Origin: Mangifera indica | Lineage: Eukaryota; Streptophyta; Magnoliopsida; Sapindales; Anacardiaceae | Reading direction: 5' to 3' | Assembly: GCF_011075055.1 (NCBI RefSeq) | Contig: NC_058146.1 | Span: forward strand, 4,340,001 to 4,404,000 | DNA: 64,000 bases | Shown here: in pieces, positions 1-12,504 of the stretch | Numbering within the stretch: position 1 is the stretch's first letter | Layout of the letters: every line of letters begins with the position of its first letter | Position numbers and translations under genes: made by a program | Notes under the pieces: model-generated | The model's input: the letters and a program-made list of their open reading frames with translations, nothing else | Told to the model about the DNA's origin: nothing | Database searches by the model: none

Positions 1-429
1 GAAGATGAAATCCACTTATTACAGCTGAAAATTAAAGAAAAAACCCTCTTCCCTTCCTACAATTTGGTCTTGATTCATCTAAATCTACTCCACAAAACCT
101 GCAATACAATTATATTAATTATTGTTCTTCTACTGACTACACTCGCATTCTTAATTCTTCTCTTACAAAAACCATAATCCCATATTTCTTCTATCAGAAA
201 TCACTTCCTTTATACTTTTTTTTTTTTCAATCTTTTTCCAACAAAATAAGCTTGAAAATGGCTGAGACTAATGTGTTCATCTCCTTCTTCAATATGTCCA
301 CTCCTGAGGAAGATGTATTTCATGATTTAGTGGAGGAGCAGCTTCAGGTCTTAAGCTTCGTTGCTTTTTAAGTGACAAAAGCAAAGTCCTTCTCGCCATT
401 AAAGCATCTGTCAAGATTCAAGAACAATA
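1..429. other. Flank beyond the 3' end of the first gene, no supported gene
   Basis: The part next to 430 is probably 3' UTR of the minus-strand gene that ends there. On the plus strand an ATG at 258 opens a 37-codon frame that closes at 371. It has a splice-like AG/GT near 348 but no family signature, so I do not call it a gene. The rest is ordinary AT-rich DNA. Confidence 0.4.
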
Positions 430-1885
430 TCATTTAAATGGAAGCTTTACAAACATGCCCTCTGTGAACAGAGATTTAAAAGAACTCACCATACTGTGGA
501 CCAAAAGCTGTATTAAATCGGTGCTGGGCATGAGTATTATTCCCATTCATGTTTTCGAAACTCTGATTCAAAGCCTGAACAACCTTAGCTGGAACTAAAA
601 CAGTAGAACAACCTGAGATAAAAACCCAAAAAAAACAAGCTAGTTAGTTAAAAAAACTCAATAAAAAAGCTAACCAAATCTACAAAAAAGTTGAGCTATT
701 TCTAACATCTTACTTGGTTTTTTGGGAGAATCAAGAGGGTTAGACCCAAATCTCCGCGGCAAGAACACACCAGTACCAGCACATTCTCTTTTAACGCCAC
801 CAGATCCACCCAAAAACACAGCTTTCATGCCGGAAGCAGAGTGTTGTTGACGTTGCTGAACCTGCAGAGGCGGCCAGGCAGCTTGACATAGCCCAATAGG
901 ACGCCCACATCTCCCATTTTCATAAACAACACTTCTGGCTTTACTCTGGATCAGTTGTGGCTGTGGCTGAGTTAACCTCACTTGTTGCTGCCGTCCCCGT
1001 ATCACATTCACACCGTTTAAACCACCATTTTGAGGGCTCAACATCTGATACTGCAGTTCAAAATAAAACGTCATCATAAGGAAGCAAATCCTGGATTCAC
1101 TTTAATTTTTATTTTACAAAGAACTCACCTGATTTGTTTGAAGGGGGGTGAAATTAACATATTGGCTTGAATATAAGCCAAAATTGGGATTTTCAATAAC
1201 TTGCAGGGGACTTGTAGTGGCCTTGGGAGGAGCAATAAGGCCTCGGCCGCGGTTGTTGTAGTTGCATTTAAAGTCTTCGTCGCTCATCTTCAACCTCGCA
1301 ACTTGGCCTGCGGCAGCAGAGATAAGGTCCCACGTGTTGTTTTCATCACCAAACGGCGTCGTCGGAGGAGAAGATACAAGTGAGGAGGAACCGTTTGGGC
1401 TGCCTCCGCTTGAGACTGACCAGCTCCCTATTCCACTCAAAATCGACTCGGGTGACCCGGCCATTACCCAGCTCTGGTAACAAAAGAATAACGTCAAAAC
1501 AAGAGCTTTAAAATTTAAAATAGCAAGAAGTATAATACATAAACAAGGATTTACTGGAGTAGACCTCAGGTTTGTCTTTAGTAAAACCATTGGCAGCGAA
1601 TTTCTGAGTTGAGGACTGTGTAAGACGGCGAGTTAACCCGGTAAGGAAGTCCTCCTCGTCGCTGGTGGTTTCTGTCTCAGTCCAACCATTCACTGACTCC
1701 ACCGGAGAACAGAGAGCCGAATCGAGCGAGTCAAACTCGTATGGAAACTCAGAAGGAAAGCTGAGATCACTGGACTTCTTCATCTCATCATCACTCTTCA
1801 CATAACCTTTCTTCACAACAAGAACATCTTCAAACTTATAAGGTGACCAGTAAGCGGCATCGTTCAAGGAATCTGACTCGGACAT
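430..1885 (-). CDS. Plant-specific protein of unknown function (At2g39870/At3g55690-like), 5 exons
   Basis: Exons on the minus strand: 1885-1565, 1473-1129, 1050-714, 612-490 and 461-430. They join in frame to 385 residues. All four introns have GT..AG ends and the phases agree (0, 0, 1, 1). The start is the ATG at 1885, opening MSESDSLNDAAYW; the frame is open upstream, but that stretch is GA-rich leader. The N-terminal third is acidic and Ser-rich. Near residues 107-123 is a KPESWVMAGSPES / GIGSW block, the middle is Gln-rich, and the C-terminal part holds GTGVFLPRRFG followed by CSTVLVPAKVVQALNQSF. These blocks recall a small land-plant family that includes, from memory, Arabidopsis At2g39870, At3g55690 and At5g59050. 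I know no biochemical role for it. No signal peptide, membrane segment or known catalytic motif is visible. The gene structure is well supported; the function is unknown. Confidence 0.85.
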
Positions 1886-3951
1886 GGCGACAGCAACTAC
1901 AGAAACAAAAACACAGAAAAGAGAGAAGAGGGATTGGTTTAGTTTTGAGAGCTGCGCTTTGCTTTGACCGAGCTCCGAGTTAGATATAGAGAGATGGAGA
2001 GAGAGAAATGAGGGACCCAACAAAAGAAGAGTAAAGAGAGAGAGGGCGTAGGGAATGTTGAAGACACCTCGCTTTTATTAAGGTTTCAGGGTTGCTTTGA
2101 GACAGTTTTTTTTTTTTTTTTTTAAATATTTGTAAGAGAAAAAATACAGCACAGAGAGAAGGTGAGAGACGGCAGGGTGGATGGAGACGTTTGTGCTGCT
2201 GCATAATCTCCTTGCCATCTATGCATTATCAGTAGGGTTTAAAATATGAGTAATTTTTTAATAATTCAAAAAAGATTATGGTGTTGATTAAGTTTAATTC
2301 AGGAATCATGATTAAATATGAAAGAAATTTTGAAATTATTTTTTTAAATTAAGAATATTTTCCTCTTGGTTTTGAATTAAAGGTGTATGTAGTTCGATTT
2401 TGTGCGCTTGAAAACTTTTTCGAAACAAATTAAAAAAAAAATCGCTTAGAAAATTTTAAATTAAGTCAAACCATTTTATGTTTCAGATTAAATCAAGCCA
2501 AACTAAAAATATATAGTTTGATCTTATTTAAATTAAGGTCTGAACCTATTAAAAATTATTTATTTCTAATTTTTTATATTTAATAAATAAAAATTGAATT
2601 AAAAAATTTACAGAACAAAAAATAAACATGTATAAACATTTGAAAACTATCTAAATTATAACTCATACCATAAACTTATATTAAAATTTATTAATTTACA
2701 CTAAACTAAATAAAATCATAATTTTTAAATAATTTTATTGAATTTTATGGTTTAAACTAAGTTATTCACACCCTTGATTTGAACAGGGTAAATGTCAATT
2801 ATAATACCCATATCATGATTGAATCCCTAAAAGGGTACCTATGAAATTATGTGACTGACTATTTATTGTTTATGATTTGAAAATGGGTAAGATTGAAGTC
2901 AAATGCAAGTATTCAAATTTATATATATTTTAAAATATTATCTATGGCTGTTAAATTTGATATTATAGTTATTAGTATTATATAATATATAATACATATA
3001 TCTTATAATATGATATAATATAAAAAAATGATATATATTATGAAGTGTATCGAATTAATATGATATAGTAATATATCATATGATATAATAAATGTATCAT
3101 ATAATATATATTCTATAATACGATACATTTTATTAATACAGATTGATACTTTTTTTAAAGAAAGTAATGATGCAATAAAGATGCATGTGAAAATTTTAAA
3201 CTTTCAACGGTGTTCATGATATTTTTTTAAATAATAATGGATTAATATATCTTTTTAAAGAAAATGATAATGTAGTAGAGTTGTATATAAAAATTTTTAA
3301 ATTTTCAAAGATATTAGTGATATTTTCTAAAATGATAATGTGTCAATTATATTTTTTATTATTTTATTAATATTTTATTTTTTAAAAATTATATCATATG
3401 ATGTAATACAATACATAATTCGACTATCATTCTTCATATGCCAAAAAGTTATGATTCAAGTTTAATATGATTAGATTTTTAAATCCTTAACCTTGAATTT
3501 ATTTATTTTTTTCAAATTTTATTTATTTAAAAAAAAAGGTTTGATGTTGATTAAAGGTGGAGCCCACATTGAGCCACTAATTAAAGTAACGACAATGTTC
3601 ATTATCACTTGTCCACCAATGATTCGCAATTAGTATGCCTTAATTATCCCATTAATCACTTCATTCCATCCCATTCACTTGACCTTAATTTTCTTTTAAG
3701 ATTCATGTATCATGTAATTAAATTCTCTTTTTGATAATCAGAATTAATTTTCATATGCTTAAAGAAAATATTATATTAATTAAATTCCATTTTTGTCCTT
3801 ACATAATATTCCAATTTTTGGATGAGTATATACAATTTTTTACACATAATTTATATATACAAATAACATATCATCATATTATTGGGTATTAGTTTATTTT
3901 TAATTCAAAATTATTCAATCATATAATTACACATTATCTGTGTATCTAAAT

Positions 3952-3960
<9 letters not shown>

Positions 3961-3988
<28 letters not shown>
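3961..3988. repeat. (AT)14 microsatellite
   Basis: Fourteen uninterrupted AT dinucleotides followed by AC, inside a longer TA-rich hairpin-prone stretch. Such runs are usually length-polymorphic. Confidence 0.9.
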
Positions 3989-3993
<5 letters not shown>

Positions 3994-6359
3994 ATTTTGT
4001 TATTTTTAAATACCAACATTTTTTAAAGTAATTTAAATTAAGATTTTACTAGTGGAAAAGGCGCTCAAACCCAATTCTTTTTAAAATTTTAATATTTTAT
4101 TAATTTTACTAATCGTTAATTTTTTCACATAATAGCATCTTGTAACATTGCTATCGTTTTTTGTATTTGTCTAATTATTATTTGCAAATTAAATTTTGGA
4201 AATGTGAAACAAGTCAATTCAAAATTTAAATTGTTAGGTCAAGATATGATGGTCACATTATGAAAGATACCTAACAAATTCTCATGTTAAATATTTAAAA
4301 TTATAATGAATAATGAAATTTGTAAATTTATATGTTTTATTTATTAATTTGTGCATTATGTCATAACAAGTAAAAAATAATTATAACAATAAAATTATAA
4401 ATATATATAATTATATATATCATTATATAATTAAATCATTTTTAATTAAAATAAAATAATATTAAAATATATAATAATATATATAAATATATATATATAT
4501 TTAAAATAAATAAATAAAATATTATTTAATTGTGATAGATAAATTTCACAAATGGTGCCTGGCCTATGAAGTAAATGGGTGTCACAGAGAGCCCGTGAAC
4601 CACCTAGTCAGCATAGTATAATCCAATGTGTATAATGTTGGAATCTGAATCTTATGATTACGTGGCGTCAACCTAGATTCGGCAGCTTAACTGTCGTTGT
4701 CTTTTCTGTAATTTCGCCTCTGTTAACGCTTTCAATTTCAAGCCGTTACCTAACGCCGCTTACATATTCATTTCTATTCTCAAGTATGTGAATGGTTTAT
4801 AATCATTGTAAAAAAAATATAGCAAAAAAATTGAAATTTTCTTTTTTTTTATAAATTTTTCCACTATACCAAAAATTTCAACTGTCTCTAACACATCATC
4901 ATATTGATTTTATTTGTAACTTTTGTATTTTATATTTCATTATTAAAAAAAATAATAATAACGAGATTTAATTATTATTTTTTTGGGATTTATACTATAA
5001 TTATAATCATTACATGGATGGATGGATGACAGCGTCACAGTCTTATGGGAAGAGTAACCTAGAAGCCAAGTGCCCTGCAAGGCTGCAAATATCTGGTCGT
5101 TATAACGGCGGTTAACGGCGGACCCGAAAACTGAATTGTAATGGATTCAATAAGTTTCCCGCTAAAAATTATGATTGGAAACAAAAAGAGAAAAAGGAAG
5201 AAAATTAATTAATAGCGTGAAAGGAAGAAGTTGCTGTGGGCCGTGCGACATATTCTGAAAACGACGCCACATTAATCAAAAGAGCGGGAACAGATTTTTT
5301 TCATTCTTTTTTATTTTAAAATTTTTAAAAGGAAAACGACCATTTTTTTTAATAAATTAAGGCGGAAATGTTATGTGATCAAGTTGGAGGATGAAAGTTA
5401 TTTAATTTTGGTATAATAAAAAATAATAAAGATTATTTTATTTTATTTTTAATGTGATTATCCAAAAAGGTTAAGGCTGAAAAGTTATGTGTAACCACGT
5501 CAAGCAGTTATGGACAGTATTTTGCCTGTATATGATGGGAAATTAAGATTCTATAAAGGGCATTAATGTCTTTCAGCTTACAACTTGTGGCCCTTAAACA
5601 AGTAATGCGCAGTTCATTGGCGTTGGCTCATTCATTTATTAGCCCCACTCTCATTCAATGCGCGTATATCGTTACTGTCTTATGTGGCTGTGCCTGAAAG
5701 TACAAATAATTATCGCATGGTCAATAATTATTTAGTATTAATATGATTTAAAGATAAAATGGAACGTGATTGATTTAAATTATAATTATAAAAAATAAAA
5801 AATAATTAATGAAATTACAATAAATCTCATTGGCAAAAACAAATTTGGTCAGCTAAGTATTGTGAATTGTCTAACTTGTAATTTTATTCAATGACAGATA
5901 TGTGACGTTATTCAAAGTGATAAAAATATTAGCAGTAAGCGCGTATGGATAAGACATCAAAACAACACTCATACATCTGTTTGATCATGGTGATTGACTG
6001 CCGAAGACATGTTAAGGGGCTTGGGCAGACACGTGACATGCCCAGACCCAATATTTTCGACACTATCCGTCGGGTGGAGATCGTAGGGTAAGTCAGCGGG
6101 TTAACATGGCATGGTCCATGAAATTTAAAAAAAAAAAAAAAAGCCAAGGACTTATTCTACCCCAAAGTATTATGTTTTCGTAAGTTTTTATCTATTTATT
6201 TTAAAAATCTTAAATACACCTATAAAAGATTAAAATTAATGAAACTCTAACCCCTTATAATTCAATCTCTTTTTCCCTTATAAACCGTAAAAATTAATAA
6301 TTTGTCTCATAAACCAAGTTTAAAAAAATGATATTTATCTTTTAAAGTTTAGTTTTCAA

Positions 6360-6715
6360 AATGTCATAAATATTATATATTAATCATTTTAATATGGACA
6401 ATAAAATATAAATAAATTTAAAAAATATAAATAATCTAAAACTATAAAAATATGATAGTATTTTAAACAAAAATATTAACATAAAAGGGTGGGATGAGGA
6501 TGAGGATGAGGATGAGGATGAGGACGGAGACCAGGGTAAGGCAGGGAAAGGTCGAAGGGGAAAAACATGTATCCTTGCCCCTGATTGCAAAAACAGTTTT
6601 TGTCTCTGTTCCCTTTCTTATTTTTATTGAAGAATCTCCTCTTTATTAAGGTTAGAAACCCTAAATTCTAATCGAACTTATCATCTCTAGTCGTCATGTC
6701 TACACTATGCATACA
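6360..6715 (+). repeat. Dispersed repeat, copy 1, with a GATGAG run
   Basis: An AT-rich core (GTCATAAATATTATATATTA and following) leads into GGGTGG and then about five GATGAG units at 6493-6523, a purine-rich stretch, and a tail containing AAACCCTAAATTC and TCATCTCTA. The core and the tail recur about 410-480 bp downstream (copy 2), so the two copies look like a local duplication. The core also occurs inverted near 62.2-62.5 kb. Confidence 0.7.
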
Positions 6716-6739
6716 CACTATTTCAAAATTAATTATGCA

Positions 6740-7115
6740 TACCCTTATTTCTATTGAAGAATCTCTTTCCTACATCTTTTAAACACAATACAAATATATT
6801 TAATAACAAAATTAATTAAAATTAAAACCAACTCACTATTTCAAATGTCGTAAATATTATATATTAACTACTTTAATATGTACGACAAAAATGTAAATAA
6901 ATTTGAAAAAACATAAATAATCTAAAACTTTAAAGATATAGTAGTATTTAAAAAAAAAAATACAAAGGGGTGGGAATGAGGATAAGGACAAGTTGGAGGA
7001 GGGATATATGTGTCTTCATCCCTTTTCTTGTTTTTATAGCGAAATCTCTTATCTGTTATAATCGAAAACCCTAAATTCAAACTGAAATTATCATCTCTAA
7101 TCGTCGTGTCTAGTT
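6740..7115 (+). repeat. Dispersed repeat, copy 2
   Basis: It shares the AT-rich core (GTCGTAAATATTATATATTA), the GGGGTGGGAATGAGGATAAG purine stretch without the hexamer expansion, and the tail with AAACCCTAAATTC and ATCATCTCTAATCGTCGTGT. It also has a 5' part (ATATTTAATAACAAAATTAA) that is present in the inverted copy near 62.4 kb but missing from copy 1. Copy 2 is therefore the more complete of the adjacent pair. Confidence 0.7.
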
Positions 7116-7195
7116 GGCAGAGTTGTGTTTACTGCATGCACAAACTAACTTCTTTTTTCTTTATTTTTACTCTTAAATTTTTTTTATAATCAGAG

Positions 7196-7370
7196 AACCT
7201 TGTTTGGATTGATTAAACAAGTAAATTTTGAGGTATAATAACTGAACTCACAATCACTATATTAGATAAATCAATATTTCATAAATGTAATAAAAACTTA
7301 AATCTAAGTCTTTATCCTTAAAATTTTAATATTTCACTAATTAGTTTTGCTAACCCAGATGAACTTACTC
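7196..7370 (-). repeat. SINE-like (tRNA-derived) repeat fragment
   Basis: Read on the minus strand it has a GGTTAGCAAAACTAATTAGT stretch resembling a Pol III A box, then a degenerate B-box region, then ACATTTATGAAATATTGATT. Related text occurs near 44800-44935 and, more weakly, near 25620-25775, all in the same orientation. At 44.8 kb the B box reads GGTTCGAATCTC. Both ends are indistinct. Confidence 0.45.
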
Positions 7371-8805
7371 TTGAGTTCATCTTTTTTATTGTTGACCCTC
7401 TAATCTTTACTTTATTTATAAAATTCATAGTTTTAATTTTAAATCCACAGAAGTATATTACAAACTAAGAATTTGAAAAAAGAAAAAAAGAAATTGAAAA
7501 AATCTCTTCTTTAGAAATATGCTATATAATAATAAAAAAAATATTATGGATTTAAATGATAGTATCCATAAACTTCATTGAAACTAAAACTAAAAAGAAT
7601 TATTGCGTGATAAATAGACGTAAACAGAAGTTCGCCAGAGGATCAATCAGCCGTCGCTGTCTGTCACAAGTCTTCTGAAAAGAGAAGACATAAATTAACA
7701 TTTTTCTTTTTAAAGTTTTTGGCAATTCGAATTTTGAAGTTTAAACTCTACGCAACGGTAGAATTTGCGACAGCTACCAGCTAGATTTCAATTAATTAAA
7801 AAATTATAATATATAATGAATTATTTAAAAATTCAAAAAAAATACTAAATTAGGTCAAAATATTCCATTATTTACTTGATATTATTTCACACATGCCGTG
7901 TGGACAATCATGATGGAAAATGTCAATAACCTCCTAAATATAATTACCCCTAGCCCTCCTCACACATTACATATTAAAAATTTTTTAAGACCCCCCACAC
8001 ATTGGATATAATACAATATGGAAAAGGCTCCCTAATTAGCATACTAAAATGTTAATAAGGCCCCAACAAATTACTTAGTTAAATATCAAAAACCATTTAT
8101 TTACTACAAATTGTAAAAATACGGAGAAACCCAATATACATAATATCAAAAAGGTTACAGGTGAAAACAGTTTTGTATTATCTCAAATGATAATTTGAGT
8201 GGTAAAATAGTTGACTTCATGTATAAAAAAGTATGAGATCGATCACTAAATTTAAAGTTTATCTTATTCAATATAATTGATTCAGTCTCAAAATAATAAT
8301 CCCTCTAACGTGGATTCTTTGTAAAAATAAAATAAGAAAGCAACTTTATATTTAAATTATATAAGGACAATAAAATTTGAGATTATTTTTGTATAACTTC
8401 TTAACAAAATTAATTTAATTATTTACAGTTTTTGTAATTAATATGATGTTTTGACACATCTTCAATCAATGTCTTAAAATTATAAAATTTTGTGCTTTTT
8501 TATCACATGGACGACACAAACAGGACATTGGGCAAGCAAGATTTTTTTTTTTTTAAGTTGGGAAATCAAAGTGAATAATACTTAATGCAGTCAGTCACAC
8601 TTACAGACGACCAAGTAATGGGGTGGATGTATGGACAGACATGACTCATTGTTCTATGGAAATAATAAGAATAATAAAAGGGTGTGGGAGCCTTGATTTG
8701 GGAGATTCTTGGGAATGTGTTTTGTCTTCCACCATGGCTTTACACCTTCACTTCGTACATATTCCATGTCTAAGCCCATAACATTTCTGACTGGAAAAAG
8801 GCGCA

Positions 8806-9291
8806 AACAAGTTAAGCCGATCGTGAGTAGTTCGTAGCTCAGCTTGTCTTAAGTCAAGTTTTCCATAGCACATGTAGCAGGGAAGGGATGCAAATAAGTT
8901 AAGCCGATAGTGAGTAGCTTGTAGCTCATCTTGAATCAAGTTTATCTCGAATAAACCAAATCAAACTTATATTTAATATTGATTGTGTCAATGAATTCAT
9001 AAGTTTTTAACTTGATTTAAATAAAATATTAATAAATCCTTGATAATTTTAAATATTGTATTAATATATTTAAAATTTTGTTTCTAAACTTAAAAAATAG
9101 ATGATTAATTAATATATATACAAGTTATAAGATTTAAATTAATTTTTCAAACTGAGCTCGAACCATCTATTCTTGTCTCGAACTTGAACGCAAGATAAAA
9201 TATTGTCAACTTGGTTAGTTCAAACTCTCCTTAAAATAATCGAATCAAATTTAAATCAAACACTGTTCGACTTGTCTCGACTCATTTGCAA
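8806..9291. repeat. Inverted-repeat element (MITE-like) with a duplicated left end
   Basis: The right end reads GACTCATTTGCAACCTTA. Its complement, AAGGTTGCAAATGAGTC, resembles the left ends GGATGCAAATAAGTTAAGCC at 8888 and GGCGCAAACAAGTTAAGCCG at 8801. The two left-end copies are about 85 bp apart (8808 and 8894) and share GTGAGTAG and GTAGCTCA. The interior is rich in CTCGAAC-type words. I could not define a target-site duplication. Confidence 0.45.
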
Positions 9292-10449
9292 CCTTATCCA
9301 TCACCACTCACAAATTCTATAAAAGCAATTTCTTTTAATGGACCAGTTCACAGATGCCTACAATTGACAGCCTAACTCGATTCAGGGAATGGGTCACTTT
9401 TAGATCAGATTTATGCACTTGAAAGATTGATTATATACCTAACCATATACATCATTCATTTATTCAGGGATTTGTCCCGGCAGTTGGAGGCTGCCAAAAA
9501 GCATCCTGCATTACAGCATCTTTATTTGTATATATTATCGGTGCCCATATAAATACATACTGAATAGGCTCTGATTTGGGCCGGAAAGAGACGGGCCTAA
9601 CTAGTGGGCTTAGAAGCAATCTATGCAATTAGCCCGGCCTATTACTATTCAAATGGATGAGCTAGAGTGGTCCAAAAACCCTGACACTTGTCATAATGAA
9701 TCAAAAGTTGCCCGTGATTCATAAATGGCCTATTGAGTTCAAACCTTGCGTGCGTGCTGCGAAGATAACAAATTTTTTTGAGTTCAAAAACACCCAAAAG
9801 AGGTCATTTTCCTTCATCTGTTGCCAATAACTCTTCTTGGGCATCGACAAAGCGGTAGCTTGAGGCTTTAAAACGTCCTGAAATTAGCCTCAAGATGCCT
9901 GAGATCAGCTTTGAGAATAAAAAAGATTGCCCCATTTGTAGTTTTGAAGTTTGAATTTGAAGTCCCTCCATGTGTCATAATACAAAAATTTATGGGTGTC
10001 TCATATAATCATAATTAATTTATGAGGTGTTGGTGAATAAGGCGGTCAAGTGTGTTCAAACCATTTTACGGATCATTAGATAAAAGGTGCTAATAAGTCT
10101 ATAGTAGTTAAAGTACTTAGCCTTTATGGATGGACTTGATTCAAGTTTGATCAATTTAAATTGACATTCGACTCAATCAAAACTAAACTTGTGTTAAAAT
10201 TTCTGTTTAATAATTTGATTAAATCCACTCTGAATTATTTTATGATAATATTATTCATTTTATTAGTGATATTTTTTATTATATCGATAATATTATTTAT
10301 TCCATTGAATACCTTTTATAAATATTTTTAATCAATTTAAAATCAATTTAAATTTATCACAAAATTGAATTGAATAGGCGGGGTGTGAGGAAAAGATTCT
10401 TTTTCATTGGAAAAGTGACCACCCTGCTTACACAAAGTGAAGGAGTATT

Positions 10450-10735
10450 TTTCTCTTTTATGGAGTAGAACAACTATATCCCACCCACATTTTACCTGTC
10501 TCCCGTTTGATCCTCAAGCTTTAAAAATGATATTTTTAAACCTTTTATCAAGTTCTTTTTTGAAATTAATTAATTTATGGGTAGACACACACTAAAAAAA
10601 ACAAATATATGAGTTGGAAGGTTAAAAATTGATTAATTAGTTTTAAAAGTTGGAAGGCTAAAAATTGATATTAAAGAAAAAGGGTGAGAGATAGTTGTTC
10701 TACCTTTCCTTATAGCCATAAAAAACACTTTTATG
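10450..10735. repeat. Inverted-repeat element (MITE-like)
   Basis: The left arm GTAGAACAACTATATCCCAC matches the complement of the right arm, GTAGAACAACTATCTCTCAC. Outside these lie TTTTATGGAG and, inverted, TTTATGGCTATAAGGAAAG. The interior has an internal repeat of GTTGGAAGG followed by TAAAAATTGAT. No ORF is present. The class is unknown. Confidence 0.45.
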
Positions 10736-12298
10736 TTGAGTTTTGAACATTAATAGAATAATTCCACTTTTATCAAACGTTTATTTAGTTTTGGGAGAAG
10801 AAAAATTTTCACTACAAACTATAGGGTGGCAATTGGATAAACCAATAAATGTTGTTCAAAGAGACATTATAGAAGATAATGGGCAATTATCACGTCTTCT
10901 CTGTGAGTTTTGCATGTAAGAAAATTAACTTATATGTAAAGATTATTATTTCTAACCGAAATTATGAACGAAAAAGTTTCTGTAAAGGGTATAATTCTGG
11001 AGAAGGAAAGGTTCTATAATATATGATTAGAGGATAGATACATTTTAGATTATAATTCAAATATTGAAGGAAAAAAATAATCTTTTGTGCCCCGGTTCAT
11101 ATTAGAATTCCCTAAATTAATAGGCCAAAGGATTATTTTCCACCTAAGATTTCGTGAAACAATAAATTTTCATCTTTGAAGTTTCAAAAGTCTATTACCC
11201 TATTATATATTAAAAAAGTTGAAAAAAATCCTTTGACGGTTTTAATATCGATCTTGACAAATGGGTAAAAAATTAACTTTTTAAACTTAAAAGTAAAAAA
11301 GGTCATTTTTCAAAATTCGGGAGAGAAAGGTATATAGCCACATCAATATTCTGACCAAACGGCTACTTTACCATTCAAATTAGCAGACCATTTGACTATA
11401 TTACCCTTTACCTGTCCTCCAATATTTACCACTATCCGAAACGACAACCCGTTACGGACAAATATAAGGCTTTTAAAAATAATATAATACAATTTATTCA
11501 TTAAATAAATAAAATCAATTAAATGTAAAATTTGCGGCCGCCAATCTATACTTATTTTCCTTAATTAATTTGATGATAAGTTCTAGATAATGGAATAATT
11601 AATATTTTTTGATTGGGCCGAAATAATATTCATCATTGACGACATAAAATCACTTTTAAATAAAAGCAGTCAAATACATGCGTAAAATTTTGACTCTGGA
11701 ATTTAATCCTGTTTCGAAGATTTCCACTGTAAACGTTTTACCTTGGCAGGTATAATTTTTTACTTTGTTAAATGTATAATTTTTATATATAAATAATGAT
11801 ATATTATTTTATAATTAGTAATTAAAAATTAAAAATAAAATAATATTTAATCAAATAATAATATATCATTATTTGTACATAAAATTATAAACATAATTTT
11901 ATTATTATTATTATTTTATTTTGAGATTTTTTTTAATAATTTGTGGGGCTAAACAAATTTACCTTTGTTTTGTATTTATTATAAGAATAATATTATATAT
12001 ATTAATTTTAAATATATAAATAAATATATATTTATCGAAAAAAATCCTTTGAAAGGAGAAAAAATGTTTGAAAAAGAGATATTATTACAAAAAGTATCAT
12101 AGAGATCAATTGAAGAATGAAAAATAAAACTTTGGAACAAAATATTATTTTTTAAAATTTAATTTAAAAATAATTAATTTGTAAAGTTTAAAATAAAAAA
12201 AAATTTAATTTTTTTTAAATATTAATAATTAAATAATTAATTTAAAATGGTTGAAAGAAAAATAGAACCCGCGGGTGCGAATAAGTCCTCTGGCCTTC

Positions 12299-12306
12299 TA
12301 TAAATA
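12299..12306 (+). promoter_or_regulatory. TATA box of the RopGEF gene
   Basis: TATAAATA lies 199 bases before the ATG at 12505, in an AT-rich promoter followed by a leader without an obvious long upstream ORF. This matches a plant core promoter, with transcription expected near 12330. Confidence 0.6.
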
Positions 12307-12504
12307 ATTTGAGCGAACGTATTTTCTACTCTGCTACTGAAAGTGAAAGGGAGACTGAACATGTCATATGATTCTTAAAACTTTCTGTTCATTTCAATCT
12401 TCAAAATCAAAAATCTAATTTCAACATTCACAGAACAAGACACTTTTCAATTCAGATATATTTTCCTTGACCTGTATTTCAAATTTTTTCCTTTTTGGGA
12501 AAGA

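Larger units (their letters stand above)
2050..12298. other. Gene-free AT-rich intergenic block with scattered repeats
   Basis: About 10 kb between divergent genes. I see no frame with a recognisable domain or consistent splice sites. It holds a (TA)n run at 3961-3988, AT-rich hairpin-like stretches near 3840-4010, 4370-4520 and 11740-11900, a duplicated repeat with a GATGAG run at 6360-7115, SINE-like stretches near 7196-7370 and 8180-8285, an inverted-repeat element near 8886-9291 and another near 10450-10735. These are listed separately where they can be delimited. Confidence 0.6.

Noticed and set aside
1201..1480. Two plus-strand open frames opposite exon 2 of the first gene
   Set aside because: They lie within a well-supported minus-strand exon and have no own splice or domain signal.
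11123..12295. Possible Mutator-type element ending just before the RopGEF TATA box
   Set aside because: GGCCAAAGGATTATTTTCCA on the left and a GTCCTCTGGCC right end look like terminal repeats, but the flanking 9-mers differ and the inner arms do not pair.
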